Shown here one piece after another: positions 35,724-44,717 of a DNA stretch of 64,000 bases. Within the stretch, counting starts at the first letter, position 1; each line of letters opens with the position of its first letter. The notes beneath the pieces are model-generated. The model saw only the letters and a program-made list of their open reading frames with translations, searched no databases and was not told the DNA's origin. Source of the stretch: a virus; IMG/VR virus record IMGVR_UViG_3300025872_000036, positions 62,001-126,000 of that record. One strand, given 5' to 3'. The translations under genes were made by a program, and so were the position numbers.

Positions 35724-36329
35724 ATGAAGAAACTACTGGCAATAGGATTAGTCCTATTGGCTAGCACTCTTGCTTTGAGACAGTATCCATACGATACTGC
35801 GCCAAAAGCCTATGCTCAATTACCCGACACAGACAAGGTTTATGAGTATAGACACGAACTTCCAGATCTTAGCGAGTATAAGCTGGAAGAGCCTGAGATC
35901 AAGATGGTATATGTTGATCCGAAGGAAAGAGAGTGTTTGGCTAAGGCGATATATTGGGAGGCTCGCAATCAGTCCCTTGATGGAAAGATTGCGGTTGGCT
36001 TTGTCGTGATCAATCGTGTCAATGCTGGTCTATGGCATGACAGCGTTTGCAAGGTCGTGTTTCAAGGTTGCCAGTTCTCTTGGGTTTGCACAGCAAATGC
36101 AAAGAAGAATCCTGCAAATAACAAGAACTACGACGAGCAGATTGCGTGGGCTGAATCAATTGCCCTTGCAAACGAGTTACTTTCAGAGTATAATGAAATT
36201 CAAGACGTTACATATGGTGCGGTTTTCTTTCATGCTCACTATGTGAGACCAGATTGGTCAAAGTGGAAGAAGGTTGAACGTACTGTGCGTATTGATGATC
36301 ATATCTTTTATCGTTTGAGGTCCATGTAA
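35724..36329 (+). CDS. SleB-type cell-wall hydrolase
   Basis: 201 residues. MKKLLAIGLVLLASTLALRQ looks like a signal peptide or anchor. The Hydrolase_2 (SleB) pattern ECLAKAIYWEARNQSLDGKIAVGFVVINRV (written in parts) includes the family Glu in YWEAR, and later FQGCQFSWVC and FHAHYVRPDW. These lytic transglycosylase-type enzymes cut peptidoglycan, so this may be a lysis or entry enzyme secreted by the host Sec system. Overlaps gp33 by 1 base. Confidence 0.85.
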   Translation: MKKLLAIGLVLLASTLALRQYPYDTAPKAYAQLPDTDKVYEYRHELPDLSEYKLEEPEIKMVYVDPKERECLAKAIYWEARNQSLDGKIAVGFVVINRVNAGLWHDSVCKVVFQGCQFSWVCTANAKKNPANNKNYDEQIAWAESIALANELLSEYNEIQDVTYGAVFFHAHYVRPDWSKWKKVERTVRIDDHIFYRLRSM

Positions 36330-36550
36330 TGCCCACTAAGGATGAAATGCTTTCCTTTGCCAAAAACATTGAAAGCATCGTGAAGGAAAAAGACCTAAAC
36401 TACATTGATGCCATCACGCATTTTTGTGAGGTCAATTCATTGGAGATTGAGTCTGTGACAAATCTCATCAATCAATCGCTCAAGGCCAAGATTGCATATG
36501 ATGCATCACAGCTCAATCTTCTTCCAAAGAGTAATACGCTTCCCGTATGA
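36329..36550 (+). CDS. 33: gp33-like late-transcription coactivator
   Basis: 73 residues: MLSFAKNIESIVKEKDLNYIDAI, then CEVNSLEIESVTNLI and LKAKIAYDASQLNLLPKSNTLPV, a pattern of T4 gp33 homologues in marine T4 phages. T4 gp33 links host RNA polymerase to the sliding clamp at late promoters. It fits with the ATAAATA sequences before the structural genes. Confidence 0.75.
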   Translation: MPTKDEMLSFAKNIESIVKEKDLNYIDAITHFCEVNSLEIESVTNLINQSLKAKIAYDASQLNLLPKSNTLPV

Positions 36551-37203
36551 AAATTGTTGCTATAGAAGCATACAAGTTATTTCAGGCGATCAGACTTCAC
36601 TTTGTTCGCAAGAGTTTCAACTACTTCAAGAGTGGTGGAAGCGTGAAAATAACCGAGAAAGCGTTTCTTGCCCGAAGGGACAAGTTTGCTTTCTATAGAT
36701 TGGCCAAGATGTATGATCGTGATACATTCATTGATTTGTCATTGTCAAATGTATTGTATAGTGTATCATATTCAAAGAACAATCAACTTGTTTTGAGAAC
36801 GAACAGTTCATTGTATTCGCTGGCTCTTCTTGAGCCAGAAGCAGAAGATATTTTGATTGAGTATCAAAAAAGATTTCAAGCATTGACATACAATTTCAAG
36901 CAGGACTTGAAAAAGATTTTAGATTGGGCGCATGATAATGAATGTACTGTGGATAGGATTCTTGATCCTGGTGATTCTTATCCTCCGCTCTTGACTATGG
37001 TGATGCAAGAGAATATTTCTTTGGAAACTCTTGTGATCATTAATGGTGTGATAAACTTTTTACCCATGTGGAATCGTCGCATCAAGGACGAAATCATATG
37101 GCCCGATTTTGCATTCAAATGCGAGAAGTATACTCCATTTGTTTTGCAGAGAATTGATTTGGAGAGCATGAAAAAGATCATCAAAAATGAACTTTGTTCT
37201 TGA
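36547..37203 (+). CDS. 59: gp59-like helicase loader
   Basis: 218 residues, ATGA overlap with gp33. AYKLFQAIRLHFVRKSFNYFKSG at the start and the WAHDNE... TMVMQENISLETLVIIN regions match T4 gp59, which loads the gp41 helicase on gp32-coated DNA. The next gene is gp32, as in T4. Confidence 0.8.
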   Translation: MKIVAIEAYKLFQAIRLHFVRKSFNYFKSGGSVKITEKAFLARRDKFAFYRLAKMYDRDTFIDLSLSNVLYSVSYSKNNQLVLRTNSSLYSLALLEPEAEDILIEYQKRFQALTYNFKQDLKKILDWAHDNECTVDRILDPGDSYPPLLTMVMQENISLETLVIINGVINFLPMWNRRIKDEIIWPDFAFKCEKYTPFVLQRIDLESMKKIIKNELCS

Positions 37204-37229
37204 CTTCAATTCAACGCATGATATATAAT
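37200..37229 (+). promoter_or_regulatory. Promoter of gene 32
   Basis: TTGACT (37200-37205), 18-bp spacer, TATAAT (37224-37229). Confidence 0.7.
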
Positions 37230-37297
37230 AGTGATTATTATGAATCATGTGAACAAGCTGATATACAAAACATACAACGCATACGAAAGGAAATACA

Positions 37298-38176
37298 ATG
37301 TCTACATTTGCAGCACTAAAGAAGTCCAGCGGTTCGATTGACAAGCTGGCACGCGAGTTAGAGAAACTCAACGCTCCCGCAACAAATTCTTCTGAAGATA
37401 CACGTTTTTGGAAGCCAGAACTTGATAAGGCTGGTAACGGCTTTGCGACCATTCGCTTTCTTCCTGCGCCAGCAGTTGATGGTGATGATGCGCTTCCTTG
37501 GGTTCGTATCTTTGATCATGGCTTCCAGGGTCCTGGCGGCTGGTACATTGAGAATTCGTTGACGACTCTGGGTCAGAAAGATCCTGTGTCTGAGCATAAC
37601 TCGGTTCTTTGGAATTCTGGTATTGAGGCTAACAAGGAGATTGCTCGCAAGCAGAAGCGTCGCTTGAAGTATATCGCCAACATTCTTGTCATTAGCGATA
37701 CGAAGAATCCAGACAACGAGGGCAAGGTATTCTTGTTCAAGTTTGGCAAGAAGATCTTTGACAAGATCACCGAAGCAATGAATCCTCAGTTTGATGACGA
37801 GAAGGCAACCAATCCTTTTGATTTCTGGGCTGGTGCAAACTTCAAGTTGAAGGTTCGTAAGTTTGAAGGTTATCCAAATTACGATAAGTCCGAGTTTGAG
37901 AAGTCTTCAGCACTTTATGATGGTGATGATGCGAAACTTGAGAAACTTTGGAAGATGGAATATTCACTCAAGGAATTCCTTGATCCGAAGAACTTCAAGA
38001 GTTATGACGAACTCAAGACCAAGTTGAATCGTGTTCTTGGTCTTGATGGTGCAGCGCCTGCACCAAAGACAAAGGCTTCAGATGAAAAGTCATCTTCAAA
38101 GGAGACTCCGCCTTGGAGTGGAGATGATGACGACGATGATATGAAGTTGTTTGAGAAGTTGGCTCGGGAAGACTGA
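37298..38176 (+). CDS. 32: gp32 single-stranded DNA-binding protein
   Basis: 292 residues. The N-terminal SGSIDKLARELEKL is the LAST-type cooperative motif region. Core WVRIFDHGFQGPGGWYIENSL and PVSEHNSVLWNSG is the T4 gp32 fold, but the Zn-ribbon cysteines of T4 are absent, as in cyanophage gp32. The C-terminus is highly acidic (DDDDDDMKLFEKLARED), the usual partner-binding tail. Strong terminator follows. Confidence 0.92.
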   Translation: MSTFAALKKSSGSIDKLARELEKLNAPATNSSEDTRFWKPELDKAGNGFATIRFLPAPAVDGDDALPWVRIFDHGFQGPGGWYIENSLTTLGQKDPVSEHNSVLWNSGIEANKEIARKQKRRLKYIANILVISDTKNPDNEGKVFLFKFGKKIFDKITEAMNPQFDDEKATNPFDFWAGANFKLKVRKFEGYPNYDKSEFEKSSALYDGDDAKLEKLWKMEYSLKEFLDPKNFKSYDELKTKLNRVLGLDGAAPAPKTKASDEKSSSKETPPWSGDDDDDDMKLFEKLARED

Positions 38177-38187
38177 GTCAATATGGA

Positions 38188-38216
38188 AGAGGGGAGCAAA
38201 AACTCCCCTCTTTTTT
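38188..38216 (+). terminator. Bidirectional terminator after gp32
   Basis: GAGGGGAG (38189-38196) / CTCCCCTC (38203-38210) with a 6-base loop and six T; the mirrored A-run also serves the minus-strand gene ending at 38215. Confidence 0.9.
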
Positions 38217-40170
38217 ATGACAGCGCACCAGCTGCTATCATGTTTTGCATTCTAACAAGAGAACTTTCTTCATTTCTAATACTTGCAACGGGTCCTTGTT
38301 GAGCACCAGCACCAATCGAAGGTGCATTATTTGTTGTGTTGTTTATTATTGTTGGTGCACCGCCGGCTTGAGTTTCGTCTCTTGCGCCCGCTAATTGTGC
38401 TTCCATCGCACCAAGAACTGGACCTGTCTGACGAGATTGCGGTACTGGTAGACCACTAGGTGGCATTTTATTAAGATCAAAATCCGGTGGTAAGTTCTGC
38501 ATGTGTTGTGGTCTATATGGACCAGATCCTGTTGAAGGTTGAATCGATCCATCAGAAGATGTGTTTGGTTGTATTGGAACCATTTTTCCTGTATTCGGAT
38601 CCATGACCGGAGAAACGGGTAATTGTGGTTGTGATGGTAAAGTTATTTTTCCAAAATTATTTGCAGGACCAACAAACGGTTGTGATTGTGCCTGTGCTTG
38701 TTGTAAGTTATTTGTTCTTTTATTTTTAGGAACTAATGGATCATATAATTCCGTTTCAAGACCTTCAAACTTTTTTGTATCGAGTTTTTTATTTGGATCT
38801 AATATTGCATCTGCCCTATCATTTGCTCTTTTTACTAATCCACCTAATACTTTTCCATCGGCTGTGTGCATCGAACCTCTAACAGTTTCAGCAAGATCGC
38901 CGTAGTCGCCTGTTGTTTGACCTTTTTTTAATCCTTCAACTATCTTTGGATTTTTATTGAATATTGCAGGTCCATTAAACCCTAGGTCTTTCATCACATC
39001 TTGTACATGTGGTGGTAGTTTGTCTAGATCAATTCCTTTATTTTTCAGAGTTTTTCTTGTCAAGTCATCGAGTTTTGATCTATCACTTTGATATAATTTT
39101 TCGGCATCTTCTTTCGTTATTCCCTTGTTTACATCCAACTCTGTTCCATCAGGTAATTTTATTTTACCTGTTCTTAGTTCTTCATCTGTTAATCTGTGTC
39201 CATATCCTATATGATCACTGCCTCTTCTTCCACCAACTCTATCTGCTCTATTTGTTGGTTCAACTGGTGGTGTGGGTTGAGATGGCTGTATTGGCTGAAC
39301 GGGCTGTGGTGGAATTACTGCACTTCCGCCAGGCACGGCTGGTTGTATAGGAATTGTGGGTTGAGCGGATTTTGGCATTTCACGAACACCTAGTCCGCCA
39401 GATAGTTCTATTGGAACTTTTGTAAAGTTAGACTTATCAAGATAAGTTGCTCCAGTACTAGGATCGTGTTTCCAGCCCGGAGGTAGTTTTGATGGATCAA
39501 TTTTTGATGTTTGATTTTCAATTATTCCAATATTCTTAGCAATTTCGGCTAGATCTTTTGCCGAATCTGATGACTTTGAGAACTTTACTGCTATTGTATT
39601 TTGAGATTCTAATTTTTCTCTTATTGCTTCTAGTTCTTGAACGGCAGGATTCATAAAATCATTTAAGCCTTCTACAAGATTCATTGCTGATGAATTTTGT
39701 GCCCCAGGAATCATTGCTGAAGTTGGTCTACCACCAGGAATAGCTGCACTCGCACCACCACCATGGCCTCCAGGAAGAAGTCTTCTCATTCCGCCAAAGA
39801 GTGTTTCTAATATTCCACCCCCGCCACCTTCTTCAACCGCTGTTTTTATTTCCTTTAGTGTCTTTGACATTTCTGTCAAGATACCTTTTATTTCACCCAA
39901 TTGTCTATCTACATTTTTAACATGTGCATTTGTTGCATTTTGTCTAAATGCTTCAACTTCTCTAGAGGTTCCTGTTGGACTTGAACTTGATGTTTTTGTC
40001 TGTCTATCTGGATATAACGGCTCAAATTCAGAGCCAAAAAGTTTTGTGTATGCACTTCTAACTTTTCTTGTTATTGCATAGTCAATTTTAGCAGCGGTAC
40101 TTCCTTCTGCGAAGGGGCTTTTACCCTGAAATGATACTCTGCGCGTGTTTGTATTGCGTCTTCTTGCCAT
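38215..40170 (-). CDS. Large virion protein with GH24-like lysozyme domain
   Basis: 651 residues, probably structural. A helical N-terminus is followed by Pro/Gly-rich linkers and, at about residues 305-460, a lysozyme-like (GH24) region: RGSDHIGYGHRLTDEE, ITKEDAEKLYQSDR, KLPPHVQDVMKDLGFNGPAIFNKNPKIV. The C-terminal 190 residues are Pro/Gln-rich with Asn repeats. It lies directly after gp26/gp51 in the same operon, where a tape measure or hub protein is expected. The catalytic Glu of the GH24 is not certain. Confidence 0.7.
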   Translation of the reverse strand: MARRRNTNTRRVSFQGKSPFAEGSTAAKIDYAITRKVRSAYTKLFGSEFEPLYPDRQTKTSSSSPTGTSREVEAFRQNATNAHVKNVDRQLGEIKGILTEMSKTLKEIKTAVEEGGGGGILETLFGGMRRLLPGGHGGGASAAIPGGRPTSAMIPGAQNSSAMNLVEGLNDFMNPAVQELEAIREKLESQNTIAVKFSKSSDSAKDLAEIAKNIGIIENQTSKIDPSKLPPGWKHDPSTGATYLDKSNFTKVPIELSGGLGVREMPKSAQPTIPIQPAVPGGSAVIPPQPVQPIQPSQPTPPVEPTNRADRVGGRRGSDHIGYGHRLTDEELRTGKIKLPDGTELDVNKGITKEDAEKLYQSDRSKLDDLTRKTLKNKGIDLDKLPPHVQDVMKDLGFNGPAIFNKNPKIVEGLKKGQTTGDYGDLAETVRGSMHTADGKVLGGLVKRANDRADAILDPNKKLDTKKFEGLETELYDPLVPKNKRTNNLQQAQAQSQPFVGPANNFGKITLPSQPQLPVSPVMDPNTGKMVPIQPNTSSDGSIQPSTGSGPYRPQHMQNLPPDFDLNKMPPSGLPVPQSRQTGPVLGAMEAQLAGARDETQAGGAPTIINNTTNNAPSIGAGAQQGPVASIRNEESSLVRMQNMIAAGALS

Positions 40171-40202
40171 CTATTTTTCCTGCTTTATTTGTCCTTGATC
40201 AT

Positions 40203-40400
40203 TTACTTTTTTCTTGCTGCGTTTAAGTCTTTCAATCTTTGATTTTCATTTTCAATATACTGTATCAATAATACTGTGTATATGTCTCTTTCCCAAGGTA
40301 TCATATTTTCAAGTTCTGTTAAACTATACTTATGATGCTGCATCATTGAAAAATTTGTTTGAAAATAGTTCGCTAGCGTTTCATGACCAAGGCTTATTCG
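40203..40400 (-). CDS. 51: gp51-like domain reached by -1 frameshift from gp26
   Basis: 65 codons in the -1 frame after gp26. It reads SLGHETLANYFQTNF, MMQHHKYSLTELENMIPWERD, then IYTVLLIQYIENENQRLKD, an arrangement of the gp51 hub-assembly family. No ATG, GTG or TTG precedes the conserved start; the frame opens at a TGA 12 codons before the slip, and the first ATG is well inside. The heptamer T-TTT-TTC (minus-strand 40406-40400) overlaps the last gp26 sense codons. Confidence 0.75.
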   Translation of the reverse strand, partial: RISLGHETLANYFQTNFSMMQHHKYSLTELENMIPWERDIYTVLLIQYIENENQRLKDLNAARKK

Positions 40401-41125
40401 AAAAAACTTGTTAGGCCCTCCAATGGTATCTTGTGATCAAAACCACATTTTTCACACTTATGTTCTATGATAGACTTTACATATGGAATTGTATTAAAAA
40501 AGTTTTGAATCTTATCAAAACTTGCTTTAGGAATACTTTCAACGTATTCTAGAATTTCTTCTTTTTTCATTTCTTTTAAGTAGTATATGTTATCTTTGTC
40601 AAAAATATAGTCAATGCTATTAATAATTGATTCCAAAGCATCTTCAACATTTCTTTTCTTATTACTTTTTAATCCTATTTCACCAAAACTTAATGTTGGA
40701 TATTTCATTACAACACCTATATCCTTTGTAAAGAATATTGTTTTTTCATGATTTGGATTTTTTTCAACTGTAGCAGTTAGAATGTCGTGTTCAAATTCCA
40801 TCAAATGACCACACTCTTCATCTTCAATCATATTTTTGCATTTAAAAGATAGTGAAACTTTTTCACTAATTGATCTTGCTCTTAGATGAATGAAAAAATA
40901 CTCGATGTCAAATGTTGACATTTCATCTACTTTGAAATCTTTGTCGATAATACAATTAGAAACTATTTGTTTTACCGCATCTACGATATCCTTTTCTTTA
41001 CCAGACTCTAGTGCTATTAGCAAAATTTTTTGTTCTTTGACTAAAAATGGTCTAAATTTTACTTTTTTACCAGAAGAAGGTATTTCAAAATCATAAGTTG
41101 GCAAATCAATTTTGGGTAATTTCAT
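40394..41125 (-). CDS. 26: gp26 baseplate hub protein
   Basis: 243 residues. SGKKVKFRPFLVKEQKILLIALE start, FKCKN...ECGH and HKCEKCGFDH near the end (a Cys4-type zinc set, about 219-231). T4 gp26 is an assembly factor of the baseplate hub. A TTTTTTC slip site precedes its stop and gives a gp26-gp51 fusion. Start at 41125 preceded by AAAGGATTATAAT. Confidence 0.8.
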   Translation of the reverse strand: MKLPKIDLPTYDFEIPSSGKKVKFRPFLVKEQKILLIALESGKEKDIVDAVKQIVSNCIIDKDFKVDEMSTFDIEYFFIHLRARSISEKVSLSFKCKNMIEDEECGHLMEFEHDILTATVEKNPNHEKTIFFTKDIGVVMKYPTLSFGEIGLKSNKKRNVEDALESIINSIDYIFDKDNIYYLKEMKKEEILEYVESIPKASFDKIQNFFNTIPYVKSIIEHKCEKCGFDHKIPLEGLTSFFE

Positions 41126-41159
41126 ATTATAATCCTTTCATGAAATCAAAATCATGTTT

Positions 41160-41990
41160 TCATTGATTCGGTTGTTGTCCAGGAAGAGACGGATTAACCG
41201 GAAATCCTTCCAATTCCAGCAAACCCTGTTCTCTGGTTTGTGGTGGAAGAGTTTCAGCAGTTTCCGGAGTAATTGGAGGACCTTGTCTTTGTGCTTCAGA
41301 TTTTCTAGGAACCTCTTGCTGTGTTGTTGCGTATAGTATGGGTTCTTCGGTTTTGCACTCGCACATGTTCGTGTATCTAAAATACTTATATGTGAACGTT
41401 ACAGAAACTCTAGCAACTTCCTCACTACCCCAAGTCATTGAAACTGGACTAACTACAATAGGATATGCTTCTTCAAAATCCATCATATATGATGCTACGT
41501 CAGAGGTATCATAACAAATTATATTGATTGGTGCAACATAATCATTTCTATATCTAAAGTTATGATACACTTGATTTTGTGGAGTGCTAGATCTTGATGG
41601 ATAAGAATTTATATAATTCATCCAATTTTCAAAAGTGACTTTTTCGTCCATTCCCGTAAAAGGCGGACTGGATATACTTCTTCCGCTTATTCCCAGTCCG
41701 TCATCTCTAACTTGTAATCTTCCTGATTTATTTGATGAACATAAAAAAGTTAAGGTGATTTCACTAAAAAAAGATTGTGTTGGATACTTTATTATTGGAC
41801 CATATGTTCTATGATCAAACGTGTTAAATGATCTTCCGGGTAAATCTACAGATTCGCATCTTAGAGTTAGATCTGCTAATGTAGGACAGCACTTAGGTAT
41901 GCTGGGAAAAAAAACCTTGAACCTACTTTGTCTTTGTAGACTATGATATTTGTTTATGCTTGAAATGAAAGTTTGTACTGATGAACTCAT
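41160..41990 (-). CDS. Tail-tube-like baseplate protein (gp54/gp19 superfamily)
   Basis: 276 residues. CESVDLPGRSFNTFDHRTYG, SEITLTFLCS, VTFENWMNYINSYPS and the VSVTFTYKYFRY segment fit the T4 gp19-like tube fold, which also builds gp48 and gp54 of the baseplate. By position it is the likely gp54 initiator. The C-terminal 60 residues are Pro/Gln-rich. Overlaps the next gene's stop by 4 bases. Confidence 0.65.
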   Translation of the reverse strand: MSSSVQTFISSINKYHSLQRQSRFKVFFPSIPKCCPTLADLTLRCESVDLPGRSFNTFDHRTYGPIIKYPTQSFFSEITLTFLCSSNKSGRLQVRDDGLGISGRSISSPPFTGMDEKVTFENWMNYINSYPSRSSTPQNQVYHNFRYRNDYVAPINIICYDTSDVASYMMDFEEAYPIVVSPVSMTWGSEEVARVSVTFTYKYFRYTNMCECKTEEPILYATTQQEVPRKSEAQRQGPPITPETAETLPPQTREQGLLELEGFPVNPSLPGQQPNQ

Positions 41991-42568
41991 TGATATTTCT
42001 TTCTAGAATCTGAAAAGACTTTTTGTTTTCTTGCGCCTATAAAACTTTCAACTGGCAAGAATATTGCAATATCCCATTCATTTGCATTTATACGCAAGAA
42101 TTGTGATCTTATGTGATGTGAAAGATATCTTTTCAAGCATGGACGAAATGCTTCTGTGCTAGATAAGCCCTTCAACATTTGATATGACGCGGCTATTCTT
42201 GTCTTATCATCATATTTGTCGTTTGTAGAAAATTCGCTCAAAGCATCAAGTAATTTTGCACGAGGAACTGGGGCCAAATAGTGTAGATTTAATCCCAAAA
42301 ATCCATCCGAGTACGTTTCAATGGGTATTACAAGAGGAAATAAATCATAAAATGGTAAATTATCCTTTAGTTTGGGATTATATACAAAAAAGTACATTCC
42401 CCCTAAATCAAAGGTTGTTTGTTTGCGTTTCAAATCACGCATGAGCGTATTTGGTCTGAGACCGGTAAGATCTCTAACTTTATTTTTGATCCATTGTCTA
42501 GCCTTGTTTGAACTTACAGCTAGATTCTGTTTCTGTAATTCTTTTTGTAGTCTATCTATTAGTGCCAT
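41987..42568 (-). CDS. Conserved T4-type structural/assembly protein
   Basis: 193 residues from ATG 42568 (AATAAATA late-like sequence immediately upstream on this strand). GGMYFFVYNPKLKDNLPFYD, FPLVIPIETYSDGFLGLNLHYLAP and KRYLSHHIRSQFLRINANEWDIAIFLP are a conserved block of marine T4 phages, from memory. No T4 gene number assigned. Confidence 0.65.
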   Translation of the reverse strand: MALIDRLQKELQKQNLAVSSNKARQWIKNKVRDLTGLRPNTLMRDLKRKQTTFDLGGMYFFVYNPKLKDNLPFYDLFPLVIPIETYSDGFLGLNLHYLAPVPRAKLLDALSEFSTNDKYDDKTRIAASYQMLKGLSSTEAFRPCLKRYLSHHIRSQFLRINANEWDIAIFLPVESFIGARKQKVFSDSRKKYQ

Positions 42569-42576
42569 GAATATAT

Positions 42577-43014
42577 TTATTTGATTCCTAGATCCTCTTC
42601 CGTAAGCACTTTGAACTGCCAATTCCGATCAAGACAGTATTCTTCAGCCGCTTTCCACTTTGCTTCGTTTACTCCCCATGTGACAACTTCGGATATGTAT
42701 TTTTGAGTAATACGCGATCTTTTCTTTGGTGGTGCTGACTCTTTTTTGGGCTTTATTTCCCAAACCATCTCGCGAACTTTACCTTCTTTATCGCGTACTT
42801 TGACATAAAAATCTGGAAAATAACGATGTACTTTTCGATCCACTGGCGAGAAATAAGGTATCACGATTTCTTCAGAAGACCATTGCATCACGGACGGGTT
42901 TACGTCAAGAAAGACCATGACACGACGTTCCCAAAGACTACGATATATTATCCGTGTAGGGTCCCCGCGATATTTACTACTATTTGTTGGAATGAAACGG
43001 CCTTTGTACGACAT
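42577..43014 (-). CDS. 4: gp4 head-completion protein
   Basis: 145 residues from ATG 43014. SYKGRFIPTNSSKYRGDPTR, IYRSLWERRVMVFLDVNPSV, EEIVIPYFSPVDRKVHRYFPD (D and E in the nuclease-like core) and EMVWEIKPKKE are the T4 gp4(50) signature, with a PD-(D/E)XK-like fold. The protein completes the head before tail joining. Confidence 0.85.
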   Translation of the reverse strand: MSYKGRFIPTNSSKYRGDPTRIIYRSLWERRVMVFLDVNPSVMQWSSEEIVIPYFSPVDRKVHRYFPDFYVKVRDKEGKVREMVWEIKPKKESAPPKKRSRITQKYISEVVTWGVNEAKWKAAEEYCLDRNWQFKVLTEEDLGIK

Positions 43015-43045
43015 GATAAATATATGGAAAGAGTATAGGATATTT
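43014..43045. promoter_or_regulatory. Divergent late promoters
   Basis: Plus strand ATGATAAATA at 43014-43023 (for gp48) and minus strand ATCTAAATA (43037-43045) facing gp4. Both resemble T4 late promoters. Confidence 0.4.
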
Positions 43046-43047
43046 AG

Positions 43048-44094
43048 ATGGCAGAGCCCAATAGATTTAGTATAAGAGAAGATGATAGAGATATTGCAGG
43101 TGGTCATCAATCTCAAGGTGCTGGACCTCTAGCAACTCTTCCTGAAAACAAATTTAAGTTTTCGGCGTATAATTATCCGATTGATATGGAAAATCTATCT
43201 CATTGCATGTTGTTCAATATCAACGTTCATACAAAATCAAAGGATTTAGAAACAGGCCGTGAACAAGAACTCGGTGAAGTAGAGACTGCCGATGGGGCAA
43301 AAGGTCCAATAGTTAGAAGACAGGATAGATTAACAGCTCGTCAATTAGGATTGACAAGAAGATATAAGAGAGTAAAACGAGCAATTTCATTATATGTACC
43401 AGATAGTGTTGTATTTGATAATAGACAGCAATATGAGCAGGCAAGTCTTATTGATAAGTTAGGAATTAGTGGAACTCTTGCGGCTTCTGCAGCCTCAAAG
43501 ATACAATCACAATCTGGAGATTTGGGACTTGGCGCTGCTGCTGCTGGAGGAACTGCAGCTGCGGTGTTGGGTTCAATTGCAGCAGGCGGAACAGCAATGA
43601 CACTACTCGCTGGAGCGGCAATGTTAAATAGAATTGATAGAACTTTCGTTACGCCTGCGATAAAAACTGGTTTGCAGCTAATGGGTTATGCTATAAATCC
43701 TGTAATTGAAGTATTATATACAGCCCCTCAACTAAGAAAATTTAATTTTGATTTTGTTTTTGCGCCAAGAAGTCGTCAAGAAGCCGATATGGTTTGGCAA
43801 ATAATTTACGAATTTAGAAGACATTCAGCACCAGAACTGCTTTTAAACGGAGTACTATTTCTTCCGCCTTCAGAATTTGAAATTACTTTTTTAAGAAAAA
43901 CTACTGGTGGATTTGTTGAAAACACAAATATTCCTCGAATGACAACTTGTGTTTTAGAAGATGTGCAAGTTGATTATGCATCTTCGGGTTCATTTGTAAC
44001 GTTTGAAGATGGTATGCCTGTGCAAATACGAATGAGACTAAGTTTTGTAGAACTCAATCTCATAACCAGAGAAGCAATAGACAAGGGTTACTAA
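43048..44094 (+). CDS. 48: gp48 baseplate tail-tube cap
   Basis: 348 residues. NYPIDMENLSHCMLFNI, a Gly/Ala-rich hydrophobic middle (about 150-195), VIEVLYTAPQLRKFNFDFVFAP, RSRQEADMVWQIIYEFRRHSAPE and IPRMTTCVLEDVQVDYASSG correspond to T4 gp48. Caps the tail tube at the baseplate. The next gene starts on its stop (TAATGG). Confidence 0.85.
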   Translation: MAEPNRFSIREDDRDIAGGHQSQGAGPLATLPENKFKFSAYNYPIDMENLSHCMLFNINVHTKSKDLETGREQELGEVETADGAKGPIVRRQDRLTARQLGLTRRYKRVKRAISLYVPDSVVFDNRQQYEQASLIDKLGISGTLAASAASKIQSQSGDLGLGAAAAGGTAAAVLGSIAAGGTAMTLLAGAAMLNRIDRTFVTPAIKTGLQLMGYAINPVIEVLYTAPQLRKFNFDFVFAPRSRQEADMVWQIIYEFRRHSAPELLLNGVLFLPPSEFEITFLRKTTGGFVENTNIPRMTTCVLEDVQVDYASSGSFVTFEDGMPVQIRMRLSFVELNLITREAIDKGY

Positions 44095-44717
44095 TGGCAT
44101 ATTTTGAAAATTTTCCCCTAACAGGATATGATCTTGTAGATTCAAGTTTTAAAAATGTCAAGATCGTTACGGACATATTTTTAAGAACGAGAATTCTTGA
44201 AAGTATTCAAAATCAAACTTTTATATTCTACAAATATACTGTTACAGATAACGATACGCCAGAATCCTTAGCATTCAATTATTATGACAATCCAAACCGT
44301 CATTGGATAATATTATTAGCAAACAATATAGTTGATCCATTTTACGATTGGCCTTTAAAATATGAAAATTTCGTGGATTATGTTGAGTCAAAATACGGTT
44401 CAATTTCAACCGCAAAAACGACAACACATCATTATGAAAAGATAATTACAAAAACAGATTCGGTTACAAGCACAGTGACTATAGACAAGTATAAATTAGA
44501 TTATAATACATATGCTAATTTGGCATCAACAAATACTGAAACGGTAAATTTGAAAGATGGAAATGCAGTTACAATAGTAACTACAAAAAATGCTGTTTCA
44601 TATTATGATTACGAAGAGGAAGCAAACGAGGCTAAAAGAAATATAAAGATATTAGATAAAATCTATGTTCCTCAATTAGAGGATGAATTGTTGAAGTTGC
44701 TTTCAAATAATGTTTGA
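44094..44717 (+). CDS. 53: gp53 baseplate wedge
   Basis: 207 residues. YFENFPLTGYDLVDSSFKNV, YKYTVTDNDTPESLAFNYYDNPNRHWIILLANNIVDPFYDWPL (in parts) is the gp53 LysM-like region, a baseplate wedge component. Overlaps the next gene by 8 bases. Confidence 0.85.
   Translation: MAYFENFPLTGYDLVDSSFKNVKIVTDIFLRTRILESIQNQTFIFYKYTVTDNDTPESLAFNYYDNPNRHWIILLANNIVDPFYDWPLKYENFVDYVESKYGSISTAKTTTHHYEKIITKTDSVTSTVTIDKYKLDYNTYANLASTNTETVNLKDGNAVTIVTTKNAVSYYDYEEEANEAKRNIKILDKIYVPQLEDELLKLLSNNV

Noticed and set aside
38561-39350. Plus-strand ORFs inside the large minus-strand virion gene
   Set aside because: Cys/Phe/Leu-rich shadows of Pro/Gly/Asn codons.
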